DNA of 64,000 bases from Bartonella grahamii ATCC 700132. GTDB taxonomy: Bacteria > Pseudomonadota > Alphaproteobacteria > Rhizobiales > Rhizobiaceae. Below the pieces are notes generated by a model. It saw only the letters and a program-made list of their open reading frames with translations, was not told the DNA's origin and did no database searches. The stretch lies in the NCBI RefSeq assembly GCF_000518085.1, contig NZ_JACX01000012.1, positions 1 to 64,000 of the forward strand, read 5' to 3'. Both the position numbers and the translations under genes were made by a program. This document shows, in pieces, positions 32,063 to 41,617 of this stretch (positions are counted from its first letter, which is position 1; each line of letters starts with the position of its first letter).

Positions 32063-32722
32063 GTGATTCATTTTGAAAATGTCGGTCTACGCTATGGAAT
32101 GGGACCTGAGGTCCTTCGTGATATTAGCTTTCATATTCCTCCTGGATCATTTCAATTTCTCACTGGCGCCTCTGGAGCAGGGAAAACGTCGTTGATGCGT
32201 CTTATGTTTTTGGCAATCAAACCCACCCGCGGTCATATTGATTTATTTGGAACAGACACAGCGTTACTCAAACGACAAGAGCTCCCTGCGCTACGACAAC
32301 GTATCGGTGTTGTTTTTCAAGATTTTCGTTTACTCGACCACATGACCACTTATGAAAATGTCTCCTTACCTTTACGCATTAAAGGACAAGAAGAGGCAAC
32401 CTATCGCAGTGAAGTGGAAGATCTTCTCTGTTGGGTAGGTCTTGGAGATCATATTCATGTTTTACCACCAGTTCTTTCCGGCGGAGAAAAACAAAGGGTA
32501 GCCATTGCACGCGCGCTCATTGATCAACCTGAAATTCTACTTGCCGATGAACCCACCGGAAATGTCGATCCGCCCTTAGCAAAACGCTTACTCCGTTTGT
32601 TTATTGAATTAAATCGTTTTGGAACAGCTGTTATCATTGCTACCCATGATATTGCCTTAATGGAACAAGTTGCAGCACGACGTATGCTTCTCCATAACGG
32701 ACGGATGACGATTCATGAATAA
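32063..32722 (+). CDS. ftsE: Cell-division ABC transporter ATP-binding protein FtsE
   Basis: FtsE is the ATPase of the FtsEX complex, which regulates peptidoglycan hydrolases at the septum. It has 219 residues: Walker A GASGAGKT (35-42), Q-loop VVFQDFRLLDHMTTYENV, signature LSGGE (138-142) and Walker B ILLADE followed by PTGNVD. It starts with GTG. The last 8 bases overlap ftsX, so the two are translated together. Confidence 0.93.
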   Translation: MIHFENVGLRYGMGPEVLRDISFHIPPGSFQFLTGASGAGKTSLMRLMFLAIKPTRGHIDLFGTDTALLKRQELPALRQRIGVVFQDFRLLDHMTTYENVSLPLRIKGQEEATYRSEVEDLLCWVGLGDHIHVLPPVLSGGEKQRVAIARALIDQPEILLADEPTGNVDPPLAKRLLRLFIELNRFGTAVIIATHDIALMEQVAARRMLLHNGRMTIHE

Positions 32723-33668
32723 GTCTTTCCCCATTTTTACAAGCAATAAAAAAAATACAACAGCGATTATTCCCAGTGGCAATATTTCTGGAAAAGCATT
32801 GGTTGCCGTGATTGCTATTATGACGTTTCTTTCAAGCCTCACCTTAATCGGTGTTGATTTAGTCCAACGTGCCGCCCAAAATTGGAGTAATCAAATTAGC
32901 TATGAAGCAACAATACAAATACGCCCCATAGACAATGTTGATATCAACAAAGCACTCCGTGATGCCGTACAATTGGTTAAAACATTTTCTGGTGTACAAG
33001 ATGCAAAAATTGTTGACCAAAAAGCTACCGAAAAGTTACTGGAACCATGGCTTGGAACAGGCTTCAATGTCAATGAACTACCCCTTCCCCGCCTTATCAT
33101 TGTGACCCTGAAGAGGGATGAAAAAATCAATTTTGCAGCCATTAATCACGCCATTAAAACCCAAATTCCAGGAGGTCAATTTGATGATCACCGTGTTTGG
33201 GTCCATCGTTTTGCGACCATGGCACACACCACTGTTTTTATCGGTTTTTCAATTTTAGCATTGGTTCTAGGCTCTCTTATTCTTACCATCATTTTTACCA
33301 CCCGCAATGCATTGGCAGAAAATGCGCATATTATCAATGTCTTATATTTCCTTGGTACTGAAACTCTTTTCATTGCCCGCCAATTTGACTGGCATTTTTT
33401 TAAAACTGCGCTGCGTGGTGCTTTATATGGTGGTCTCACAAGCATATTTCTGTTTTTAGCCTTTTGTCTCTGGACGAATTATAACTTGGGAAGAGTGGAA
33501 GCTAGCCAAGTAACAGCTTTGTTTGGACATATTTCCATAAGTTCCGTTCCTTACGGAAAAATCATTTTTCTTATTATTTTCGTTTCTTTTCTTACCACTC
33601 TTACAAACCGCATGACTATTTTAGCGCAACTGAAAAAAATCGATCAATGTGAAAATGGTTTATTTTAA
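32715..33668 (+). CDS. ftsX: Cell-division membrane protein FtsX
   Basis: This is the membrane partner of FtsE, 317 residues. A short cytoplasmic N-terminus is followed by helix 1 (about 30-52), a periplasmic domain (about 55-170) and three more helices in the C-terminal half, which is the FtsX fold. Sequence conservation in FtsX is low; identification rests on topology and the overlap with ftsE. Its 3' end overlaps the following DUF218 gene by about 20 bases. Confidence 0.9.
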   Translation: MNKSFPIFTSNKKNTTAIIPSGNISGKALVAVIAIMTFLSSLTLIGVDLVQRAAQNWSNQISYEATIQIRPIDNVDINKALRDAVQLVKTFSGVQDAKIVDQKATEKLLEPWLGTGFNVNELPLPRLIIVTLKRDEKINFAAINHAIKTQIPGGQFDDHRVWVHRFATMAHTTVFIGFSILALVLGSLILTIIFTTRNALAENAHIINVLYFLGTETLFIARQFDWHFFKTALRGALYGGLTSIFLFLAFCLWTNYNLGRVEASQVTALFGHISISSVPYGKIIFLIIFVSFLTTLTNRMTILAQLKKIDQCENGLF

Positions 33669-34344
33669 TTTTATGACTTACCACTCCTACCTTTCCAACT
33701 CGTTGAGGCAAAACAATTTAGAACGTCCTCTTCCAAAACGACCCCACTATCGTTGGTCTGTGTGCTTTTTATTTCGCTATTTTCCACCGACAACACTTAC
33801 TCTTGCAATCATTGTTTTCATTTTCTGGGGCGGTTTTATTGTTTTTTCTGAAAAAACTGAACGACTTTCTCCCCCAAAGCCTCTCCCCAAAGCTGATGCC
33901 ATCATTGTGCTGACAGGCGGGGAAAACCGAATAGAGACAGGACTCCATCTCTTACAAAAGGGGCTTGGTTCACGACTCCTTATCAGTGGCGTAAACACCA
34001 CAACCAATCTGAAAGGTTTCATGCATAACAGGCATATTACCCCACGGCTTGTCTCATGTTGTATTGACATTGGGCATCAAGCGATTAACACCAGAGGAAA
34101 CGCTAAAGAAAGTGCTACTTGGATCAAAAAACACCACTTTAAAACCCTTTATATCGTCACCCATGATTACCATATGTGGCGCTCGATGCGAGAACTTAAA
34201 TATTTAATGCCTGATATCCATTTCATTGCCTATCCTGTTAAAAAGAGCAATGCTGAAAGCGCAATACAACAGATCAATCAAATCCGCATTCTTCTATTCC
34301 AATATATTAAAACGCTCCAAGTCTATCTCAGAACCGCTTTCTGA
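33649..34344 (+). CDS. YdcF/SanA-like DUF218 membrane protein
   Basis: This 231-residue protein has one N-terminal membrane helix (TTLTLAIIVFIFWGGFIVFS) and a DUF218 domain: KADAIIVLTGGENRIETGLHLL, then SRLLISGVN, then NTRGNAKESATWIKKH and TLYIVTHDYHMWRSM. The family (YdcF, SanA, ElyC) is linked to cell-envelope and lipid-carrier homeostasis, but its chemistry is not settled. It overlaps the end of ftsX, forming an ftsE-ftsX-DUF218 operon as seen in related alphaproteobacteria. GTG 33649 or ATG 33655 may be the start. Confidence 0.85.
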   Translation: MKMVYFNFMTYHSYLSNSLRQNNLERPLPKRPHYRWSVCFLFRYFPPTTLTLAIIVFIFWGGFIVFSEKTERLSPPKPLPKADAIIVLTGGENRIETGLHLLQKGLGSRLLISGVNTTTNLKGFMHNRHITPRLVSCCIDIGHQAINTRGNAKESATWIKKHHFKTLYIVTHDYHMWRSMRELKYLMPDIHFIAYPVKKSNAESAIQQINQIRILLFQYIKTLQVYLRTAF

Positions 34345-34559
34345 TCTTTCCCCCTAATCTTTATCCTTCTGACTTTTTTAAAACCTTGCCATCTTCTGAC
34401 CGCTTCATACCGTTCTTTCCATAGCCTTCCACACGAGGTTGCCTCTATAAAAGCTCGACAGAGCTTACCCTCATACAAAACAGAATACCCCAATACACGT
34501 ATCACTGTATTGCACATTCACCCAAAGACATCTCTTACATCCAAAACATATCTTACAGC

Positions 34560-34985
34560 ACGGATTTGTATATGCCATCCCAATATATAAGCTCTTGTAA
34601 ATAAAGCCCCCAGACAACTATAAGATCTCCCGACTTGTTATAGAGATATATTGATACCACCCTCTGCTTCATAAAAAAGACAAACCGCCCCCTATATTTT
34701 ACCGCCCCGCCCAATATTACGATAGCTCTTAAGCCACTTGGGATGATTGGTAAGAGACATGCTTTACGCCTTTTTTCAACACGAATATACCAACCTCATA
34801 TGACATGCAAAGAAGTAATTTTAATAGGTTTAAAATAAGAAAATTTATGATAATTAGATTTCTCATTCAACAGAGAGAAGGTTAAACGATCATTATAAAT
34901 CGATACATTAGTAATAATCTCTTCATTCAACAAAGCATCTTCATAAGAGCATTTTAGATCACAGATAGGAATAAGCTCAAAACGC
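34560..34985 (-). repeat. Composite dispersed repeat, copy 7 (reverse)
   Basis: On the minus strand from about 34910 this gives ATCGATTTATAATGATCG, CTGTTGAATGAGAAATCTAA, TTCTTATTTTAAACCTATTA and TTTGCATGTCATATGAGG, followed by a decayed module 3 (CATCCCAAGTGGCTTAAGAGC). A 63-codon frame at 34796-34987 lies within it and is not considered a gene. Confidence 0.55.
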
Positions 34986-35049
34986 ACACCGCCACGAACA
35001 TCCCACGTTCTTTATCGCAATCTTTTTTGAAATCATTTCCCTCTAAAAA

Positions 35050-35703
35050 CACTTTTTGTTTGGCTGCCTCCCCAAAAAAGAACGAAAATTTTTAAACTCT
35101 AGCGATCTGTAAACAATAACAATCCAGCTTCTTGCCTAACGCGTTCTCCCTGCTCACTTCCGATCACCCCTGCTCAAAGGACAGATTTCATAAGAGTTGT
35201 GATTTCCTCCCAACATCTCAAAGGACGATGATTCCTATCAGCAACGGTTTGTAAACAATCCTACTTCTCTGGGCAGATTCCTCTCTGCTTCCCCATTTAT
35301 ATGGTTTACTCACATAAGGCTCAACGAACAAGCTCTGCTTAAAGCTATTCATCACGGTCGCTAAAGCGCATGCGTCATCATTTTATCCGTCTACTACCTA
35401 AGATGTTTTATCACATGCAACATATTGATTTATAAGGAAAGTTTATACACTACAACTTGAATGAGATCTCTCAATATCATCAGATTCTCTCATCTTAAAT
35501 CTCTTCTCTGTTGAATCAATCAAAACCATTTGCTTGCACATCACAAAGGACTTGCACATCACAAGGGAAGAGAGCTTGCGTGGCGTAAAACTGTACAAGA
35601 AAGGCATGCCTCTTATGGACTTGTCTCAAGTGCCAAGGACTGTCGCAACACCCACGAGCTGGCAAAGTGTATGGATAGTGCCAGTTTGTTACGACACGCT
35701 GTT
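35050..35703 (+). repeat. Composite dispersed repeat, copy 8
   Basis: This is one of the fullest copies. Module 1 (35080-35350) has CTGTAAACAATAACAATCC, two CTCAAAGGAC words and TTACTCACATAAGGCTCAACG. Module 2 (35425-35570) has TTGATTTATAAGGAAAG, TTGAATCAATCAAAACCATT and TGCTTGCACATCACAAAGG. The last part is locally duplicated as GGACTTGCACATCACAAGGG. Module 3 (35622-35700) has GTCTCAAGTGCCAAGGACTG and GGCAAAGTGTATGGATAGTG. Its end abuts the 3' end of the type ISP gene. Confidence 0.75.
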
Positions 35704-38700
35704 TTACGACACAATGGATAGCTTAACATTTTCAGTATCTCTCACTTCCAATTTTGGCAAACTGCGAACAATTTTCATTGTTTCCAAGCTTACCGTAATA
35801 ACCCGCTGAAACAATTCCAAAGGATAGGCCGGATTACCCACCGTTTCAACAGCATAGCGATTAGCATCATTCACAATCCCACTCGCTTTATCCGTTTTGA
35901 CAATCTGGCGCTCCATAACCCATTCAAGAGCAGACCGGCCATTGACCACATACTCATAAGCTTCAAGAGGAATATTCTGCATCGTAATATTTGCGTTATA
36001 AACCACTGTGCTCTTGTCAATAGCGCCACGCTTACCAGCAAATTTCATCGCTTCAACACGATAGAAACTCTTCTCATCAGAAATCATCCAAGTTCTTGGA
36101 TCACCCTGTTTATAGGTAACGGGATAGGGTTCAATCTCTTCATAATTCATATGCAAATCACCAAGCTTTCGCCCCGCTGTTACAAAAGCCCAAAAATCCT
36201 CTACCTTTTTAACTGTTGGAATTCGTGGCAATTCTTTAGACAAATTATGCGCATAACGCGCACGGTAATCTTCAGAATGCAAAATCCCATAAACATAATA
36301 AAACAAATCATCCTTTGTTATCATTTCACCAGGATATGCTGCCTTAAAATATGCCAACCCTTCATCCGTGAGTGCATCACGCCGCTGCAAACCAGTTTCT
36401 TTGCTTTCCTCTGAAAAATTTGCAAACAAATGAACCTGATCCTTCTCTTTATCTCCTAAGTACTCAGCATCCTCATAAACATACCGTGGAAAACACTGAC
36501 CAGTATCCATTGTATGAAGATTGGGTAAACTCTTAGTCATAAGGACAGAAAAGCCACTGCTTGCTCCAACTCCCGTAACTTGTATTACTCTGTTTTCAAC
36601 CGCTTGCTCCATAGGGAATATACGCGGCATTTGATATACTCTTTCATTAAAAGTACGGTTATAATAGAGCCATTGTTGTGTAAAAGGACGATAAAGACTT
36701 TGAACTAAGCAATTACTTTCAAATTCAGAAAACTTTCCTCTTACCAATTCTTCTTTAAGGCTACTACTCCAGCTGATTTTCCTTGCATCTAAATTTACGA
36801 AATCATTCACAGCATTTGCACGCACTTTGCGGTCAGAATGCGCATAAACATTATTAAAACGTTCCACTTCATTGTTATAGAAAGTTATCGTGTTACGCAT
36901 ATTCTTCGCTAGATCTTCACGGTTTGAATTATATGCCCAGGCATCGCGAGTAGTTATAATCCCACGAGAAAACGTTTCAAAGAGCTTTTTATCACTGCCT
37001 TTCTTATCACCTAAGGCCATAAATTTTTTAAAATCATTGTTGCGCTGATTCAACCAATCGCCATGCTCATCTGGTGTAATCATCTGCCAGCCGTGTTCAC
37101 GCTTGATCCCACCAACATTACTCAACCGCTGAAGTTGAGATAATTTCTCTTTTGTCGTGAGATTATCACCAATATCGTAATAGTAAATTTTGCAATGCTC
37201 CGTGACATTTGGATTTTTAATAAATAGTGTCACAGCAATTCCTGCCATACTTCCACTTCCGAAAACATTTTGCCCTTCTCGAGCACGTCCTTTGCTCATC
37301 ATATTTTTGCGAATATCACCACGCAAATTGAGAACATAAATGCTCGAAAATTCTTCATTCAATTCTTTTCGTAAGCCATTCGTAGAATATCCATTGATAA
37401 AACCTGAATTTGTCACAAAACCAATAACACCACAGTCTTTTATGCGATCACTTGCCCAGCGAATGGCACGAATATAACTGTCATAAAGTCCGTTAACATT
37501 ACTCGCTTTAGATTGAGCAGCATAGGTTTCACGGATACGACGGTCCAATTTAGGATAGCCAATATTTTTAGCATTGTCGTTTTCGCTTTTTTGTCCCGAA
37601 GAATAAGGGGGGTTGCCAACAATAACACGAATATCCAGTTCCTTCTGGCGTGACCGACGTGTGCTGTTATCCACCAGCAAATCACTGATCAGATCCTTTT
37701 CTTGCTCATAAAGCTGGAATGTATCGGTTAAACAAATTCCCTCAAAAGGAACATAACCTCCCCCCATCAGACCATGATAGGTCATCTCAATATTAATGGC
37801 TGCAATATAATAGGCTAAAAGCATGATTTCATTGGCATGAATTTCATGACAAAATTTGTGTTTCATCTCCTCTGGTTTTATCAAACCCGATTGTAAAAGC
37901 CGCGTGATAAAAGTCCCCGTTCCTGTAAAGGGATCCATGATGTGCACACCCGATGAGCCAAGCGTTTGCCCAAATTCTTGCTCTAAGACATCATTAACAG
38001 AGTGCAAAATAAAATCCACAACCTCAACGGGGGTATAAACAATGCCTAGTTTTTCTACAGTACGTGGAAAAGCATAACGAAAAAACTTATCATAAAGCTC
38101 TACAATCAACCTCTGTTTTGCTTTTTGATCCGTAATTCCACTGGCGCGTAATTTTACACTTGCGTAAAATTTCTCGAGATCTTTGGATTCCTTATCAAGG
38201 TTCGCCTCATCAAGCACATCAAGCATACGTTGCATAGCACGCGAGACAGGGTTCTCACGTGTGAATTGATACCCCTCAAACAACACCTGAAAGACAGGAC
38301 GCGTGATAATATGCTGTGCCAACATCTCAATCGCATCAGCTTCTGTAACAGCATCATTTAAATCATCACGCAGTTCTGCCACAAACCTGTCAAAGGCTCG
38401 ACGCGCCTCAGTATCTGGCTCTGCCAGAATACCTGTTAACCGCGTGATATGATTCTTAGCAATCTCAGCAATATTGCTCGCCCAATCTTCCCAATAATCA
38501 CGTGTCCCACATTTCTTGACAATCTTTGCTAGAATCGCACGAGAAAGTTCATCCACTGGGAAAGAAAACTCCTTGTTTACCTGCTCTGTAAGAGTGAAAT
38601 CATATTCCGGTGCTCCAATTCCCGCTCGTGCCGGTTGTGCGCGTAGTGGAAGATTGTCTACAACAGCTGTAACAGCCTGTAACTCAGTACTCTGCGTGAC

Positions 38701-40662
38701 ACCAATAATCTCAACCACATTGCTGATATCCTGCCCCAAAGATGCCTTATTAATCGTCGCATCAAAACGATCATCATGCGCACGCAAAGCATTTAAAATT
38801 TGCCAAACAACCCGATATTTATCATTGTTGTTCAAAGCCTGTTCCACTGGAATCCCAGAGGGAATGCCAATTGGCAAAATGACATACCCCATCTTTTTTC
38901 CTTCAGAGCGACGCATCACCCGTCCAACGGATTGCACAACATCAATTTGGCTCTTGCGTGGATTTAAAAACATGATCGCATCAAGAGCTGGAACATCCAC
39001 CCCCTCAGACAAACACCGTGCATTGGTCAAAATACGACAAACATCCTCACCACTATCCGCTTTCAGCCAATCAAGTAATGCACCACGATCCTTCGCATTG
39101 AAAGTGCCATCAACATGCTCAATTTCACACTTCAGAAAGTGCTCATTTTCCGTATTCTCTTTCGTATAATCAAGATATTCTCTAACAACCGCAGAAAATT
39201 CACCACACACCAGTTTAGAACTTTCAATAGTCTTGCAAAACGCCAAAGCACGACGCATGGGGTGTGGATCCGCACCAACATCAGCCTTCAGATCTTGTTT
39301 TGTGAGCGCCTTATAACAGCCAATAATCTTCGTTGCATCATCAAGAACAAGTGAAGACTGGTCATCACTAAGACGCTTCTGAACAGCGGAACTGACCAAT
39401 TTTTCATCCATTGCTAAGACAATAACCTTATAATCCGTTAAAAGATCATTTTGTACTGCCCAAGAAAACCCCCGATAAAAAAGTGTTTTACCAAAAAGCT
39501 TTTCATCATCCATCGAAGCAAGAACAACATTGGCTTCATTCGCGCGACTTTTTGCGTTATCACCAAAAATACGTGGTGTCGCTGTCATATAAAGGCGCTT
39601 CTTGGCACGAATAACATCATTAGAATGCACCTTAACAAAATTGGATTCATCCTCTCCAACCAGCGTTGCCCCTGTTGTACGGTGCGCCTCATCACAAATG
39701 ATAAGATCAAATATTGGCAAACCATACTTTTTCTGAGCATCCGCAACCACCTGAATGGATTGATAGGTTGCAAATACAACGCTCATCCTATCTGCAACAC
39801 TCTTACCCGCCTGTTCTGCAAGTTTAGCAGCATCGGTTGTCGCCGGAAAAGCAAGATCAAACACATCAATTTCAGCAACATCATCACTATTTTTACGACG
39901 CTTTCCCACTTGTGTATCGGAACAGACAGCAAAGGAGCGCAATCCGATTTCTGCATCCGTTGTCCATTCACGCACCGTCTGTGATATCAACGCCAAGGAA
40001 GGAACAAGAAACAGAACAAACTTGCCTTCACCCGCCAAATCCTCAGCAATTTTAAGACTGGTAAATGTCTTACCAGTACCACAAGCCATAATAAGCTTAC
40101 CTCGATCTGCTTGAGCAAACCCAGCACGCACATCACGCAATGCATCCTGCTGATGTGGACGAATTTTCTTTTTATCCTCCAACACAATTTTGCCCTGGGC
40201 TGCAAAAGTTTCCCAACGGATTGGGCTTTGTTGTATATCGGAAAGATTAATCCGTATAACAGGAATATCCTGCCCCCGTATCATTGTTTCAGCGTTATCA
40301 CTCCAAGCACTTTCAGTACTATCTATAATAACACGCCGCTTAAATGGAGCTTTCCCTGATGCCGAAATAAAACTATCAATATCTGCTTTTCTAATCCGAT
40401 ATGCTGCATCATAAAATTTACATTGGATTGCCGCAAAACCCTCTTCATTACGAATCTTTGCCACAAGATCGATGCCAGTATCATGACCATTCCAATCATT
40501 TTCACGAGCCCAATCTCTAAAGGTTTGAACCTTTTCATAACACCCAAACTGAAGAGGATCATGTGTCAGATAAGCAAGAGCAAAACGCTCAAAATATGTA
40601 CCTTTGTCCCGTTCGGTACGCGCTTCGTCACGATATGTCTGTAAAAGCGATTGCAGCGTCAT
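35704..40662 (-). CDS. Single-polypeptide type ISP restriction-modification enzyme (Mrr nuclease-helicase-methylase)
   Basis: This 1652-residue protein joins all parts of a restriction-modification system in one chain. An N-terminal Mrr-like nuclease (GHDTGIDLVA near 60-68, IQCK near 79-82) is followed by a superfamily 2 helicase (Walker A ACGTGKT 193-199, DEAH 324-327). An N6-adenine methylase comes next (DPFTGTGTF from 910, NPPY 1017-1020), then a C-terminal region of about 550 residues that should recognise the target. This is the order of type ISP enzymes such as LlaGI and LlaBIII. The ATG at 40662 is preferred because GGGGGAAGC lies just upstream. No frameshift is seen, so it may be active. 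It stands alone between repeat-filled gaps, as expected for a transferred defence gene. Confidence 0.9.
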   Translation of the reverse strand: MTLQSLLQTYRDEARTERDKGTYFERFALAYLTHDPLQFGCYEKVQTFRDWARENDWNGHDTGIDLVAKIRNEEGFAAIQCKFYDAAYRIRKADIDSFISASGKAPFKRRVIIDSTESAWSDNAETMIRGQDIPVIRINLSDIQQSPIRWETFAAQGKIVLEDKKKIRPHQQDALRDVRAGFAQADRGKLIMACGTGKTFTSLKIAEDLAGEGKFVLFLVPSLALISQTVREWTTDAEIGLRSFAVCSDTQVGKRRKNSDDVAEIDVFDLAFPATTDAAKLAEQAGKSVADRMSVVFATYQSIQVVADAQKKYGLPIFDLIICDEAHRTTGATLVGEDESNFVKVHSNDVIRAKKRLYMTATPRIFGDNAKSRANEANVVLASMDDEKLFGKTLFYRGFSWAVQNDLLTDYKVIVLAMDEKLVSSAVQKRLSDDQSSLVLDDATKIIGCYKALTKQDLKADVGADPHPMRRALAFCKTIESSKLVCGEFSAVVREYLDYTKENTENEHFLKCEIEHVDGTFNAKDRGALLDWLKADSGEDVCRILTNARCLSEGVDVPALDAIMFLNPRKSQIDVVQSVGRVMRRSEGKKMGYVILPIGIPSGIPVEQALNNNDKYRVVWQILNALRAHDDRFDATINKASLGQDISNVVEIIGVTQSTELQAVTAVVDNLPLRAQPARAGIGAPEYDFTLTEQVNKEFSFPVDELSRAILAKIVKKCGTRDYWEDWASNIAEIAKNHITRLTGILAEPDTEARRAFDRFVAELRDDLNDAVTEADAIEMLAQHIITRPVFQVLFEGYQFTRENPVSRAMQRMLDVLDEANLDKESKDLEKFYASVKLRASGITDQKAKQRLIVELYDKFFRYAFPRTVEKLGIVYTPVEVVDFILHSVNDVLEQEFGQTLGSSGVHIMDPFTGTGTFITRLLQSGLIKPEEMKHKFCHEIHANEIMLLAYYIAAINIEMTYHGLMGGGYVPFEGICLTDTFQLYEQEKDLISDLLVDNSTRRSRQKELDIRVIVGNPPYSSGQKSENDNAKNIGYPKLDRRIRETYAAQSKASNVNGLYDSYIRAIRWASDRIKDCGVIGFVTNSGFINGYSTNGLRKELNEEFSSIYVLNLRGDIRKNMMSKGRAREGQNVFGSGSMAGIAVTLFIKNPNVTEHCKIYYYDIGDNLTTKEKLSQLQRLSNVGGIKREHGWQMITPDEHGDWLNQRNNDFKKFMALGDKKGSDKKLFETFSRGIITTRDAWAYNSNREDLAKNMRNTITFYNNEVERFNNVYAHSDRKVRANAVNDFVNLDARKISWSSSLKEELVRGKFSEFESNCLVQSLYRPFTQQWLYYNRTFNERVYQMPRIFPMEQAVENRVIQVTGVGASSGFSVLMTKSLPNLHTMDTGQCFPRYVYEDAEYLGDKEKDQVHLFANFSEESKETGLQRRDALTDEGLAYFKAAYPGEMITKDDLFYYVYGILHSEDYRARYAHNLSKELPRIPTVKKVEDFWAFVTAGRKLGDLHMNYEEIEPYPVTYKQGDPRTWMISDEKSFYRVEAMKFAGKRGAIDKSTVVYNANITMQNIPLEAYEYVVNGRSALEWVMERQIVKTDKASGIVNDANRYAVETVGNPAYPLELFQRVITVSLETMKIVRSLPKLEVRDTENVKLSIVS

Positions 40663-41617
40663 GCTTCCCCCCAATGAAAAATACTTTCAATTATCGAGTC
40701 TAGCCAATTTGGTCAAATGCCTATTATTTCCCCAAAAGACTTTAGATAACTCGATTTACTGAATGAACCGATATTTATAATGGTATACGTACTAAGCAAA
40801 ACAAATGAATAAAGTTTTACTTATTAGCAAAAGAATAGAATCTGCTTCCTACTCATCTCTGATAAATATCATGTAATCACGCACAAGAATGTAGAGATTG
40901 GTGAGCTTCTTTTTAATATTTATCTATTGAAAATAGTTTAAGCTCATATTCAGGAGGTGCTAAACGCAATAAAAGCATAACGTAAAACTAACAACCAGCT
41001 ATACCAATACACATAATAATGAATACAGCAATTAACATTCCCAGCAACATGAGCCCATAAGTGTATTCATCTCGTTCTCCCTACAAAACTGGAGCTTCGT
41101 AAAAACCTATATCTCCGTCGCATAAAGCCATAAAGAATCTTAAAACCAAACGTTACCAATACCAACGCCCCTCCCTTTGCCATACAATTTGTGAGAAAAA
41201 ACAGGGTAACGAATAAACAAAAGGAAAAGAAAAACTATAGAAACCAACCCACCTCGTATAACCCGTTCGTTTTTTTTAGATATAAGCTGCTTTTCGTTTA
41301 AACTTGCTTCTTTTTTATCTTATTTGTTAACAGATATACACTCCACTTCCACGCCTATTTTTAGGTTAAAATCCTAAAGTTATCGCGCCTTGTCTTTTGT
41401 ATAGTTATAAAAATACAAAGGAAATTTATTCATGATACGTTGTGCCATAAAACTTCATCCTTTAACGTTATATAAAGCGCGCTCCACTTAACGAACAAAG
41501 CGTTTTCTAAAATAGAACAGCGAATAACGCTAAACTTTTCCCATCCATGTTTCGCTTCATAAACGCTTCATCCAAGTGGAAAACATCACAACAAACATGC
41601 CCCACAATTGATAAAGC
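40663..41617. other. Gap upstream of the type ISP gene
   Basis: No intact gene is seen. On the minus strand at about 40988-41065 a frame without a start codon encodes a membrane-helix-like piece (LMLLGMLIAVFIIMCIGIAG and a stop), preceded by an in-frame TAG. It is probably a relic. The remainder is AT-rich and featureless. Confidence 0.3.

Noticed and set aside
38516-39984. Plus-strand frames of up to 217 codons opposite the type ISP gene
   Set aside because: They are antisense shadows of its helicase and middle region, and no domain is visible.
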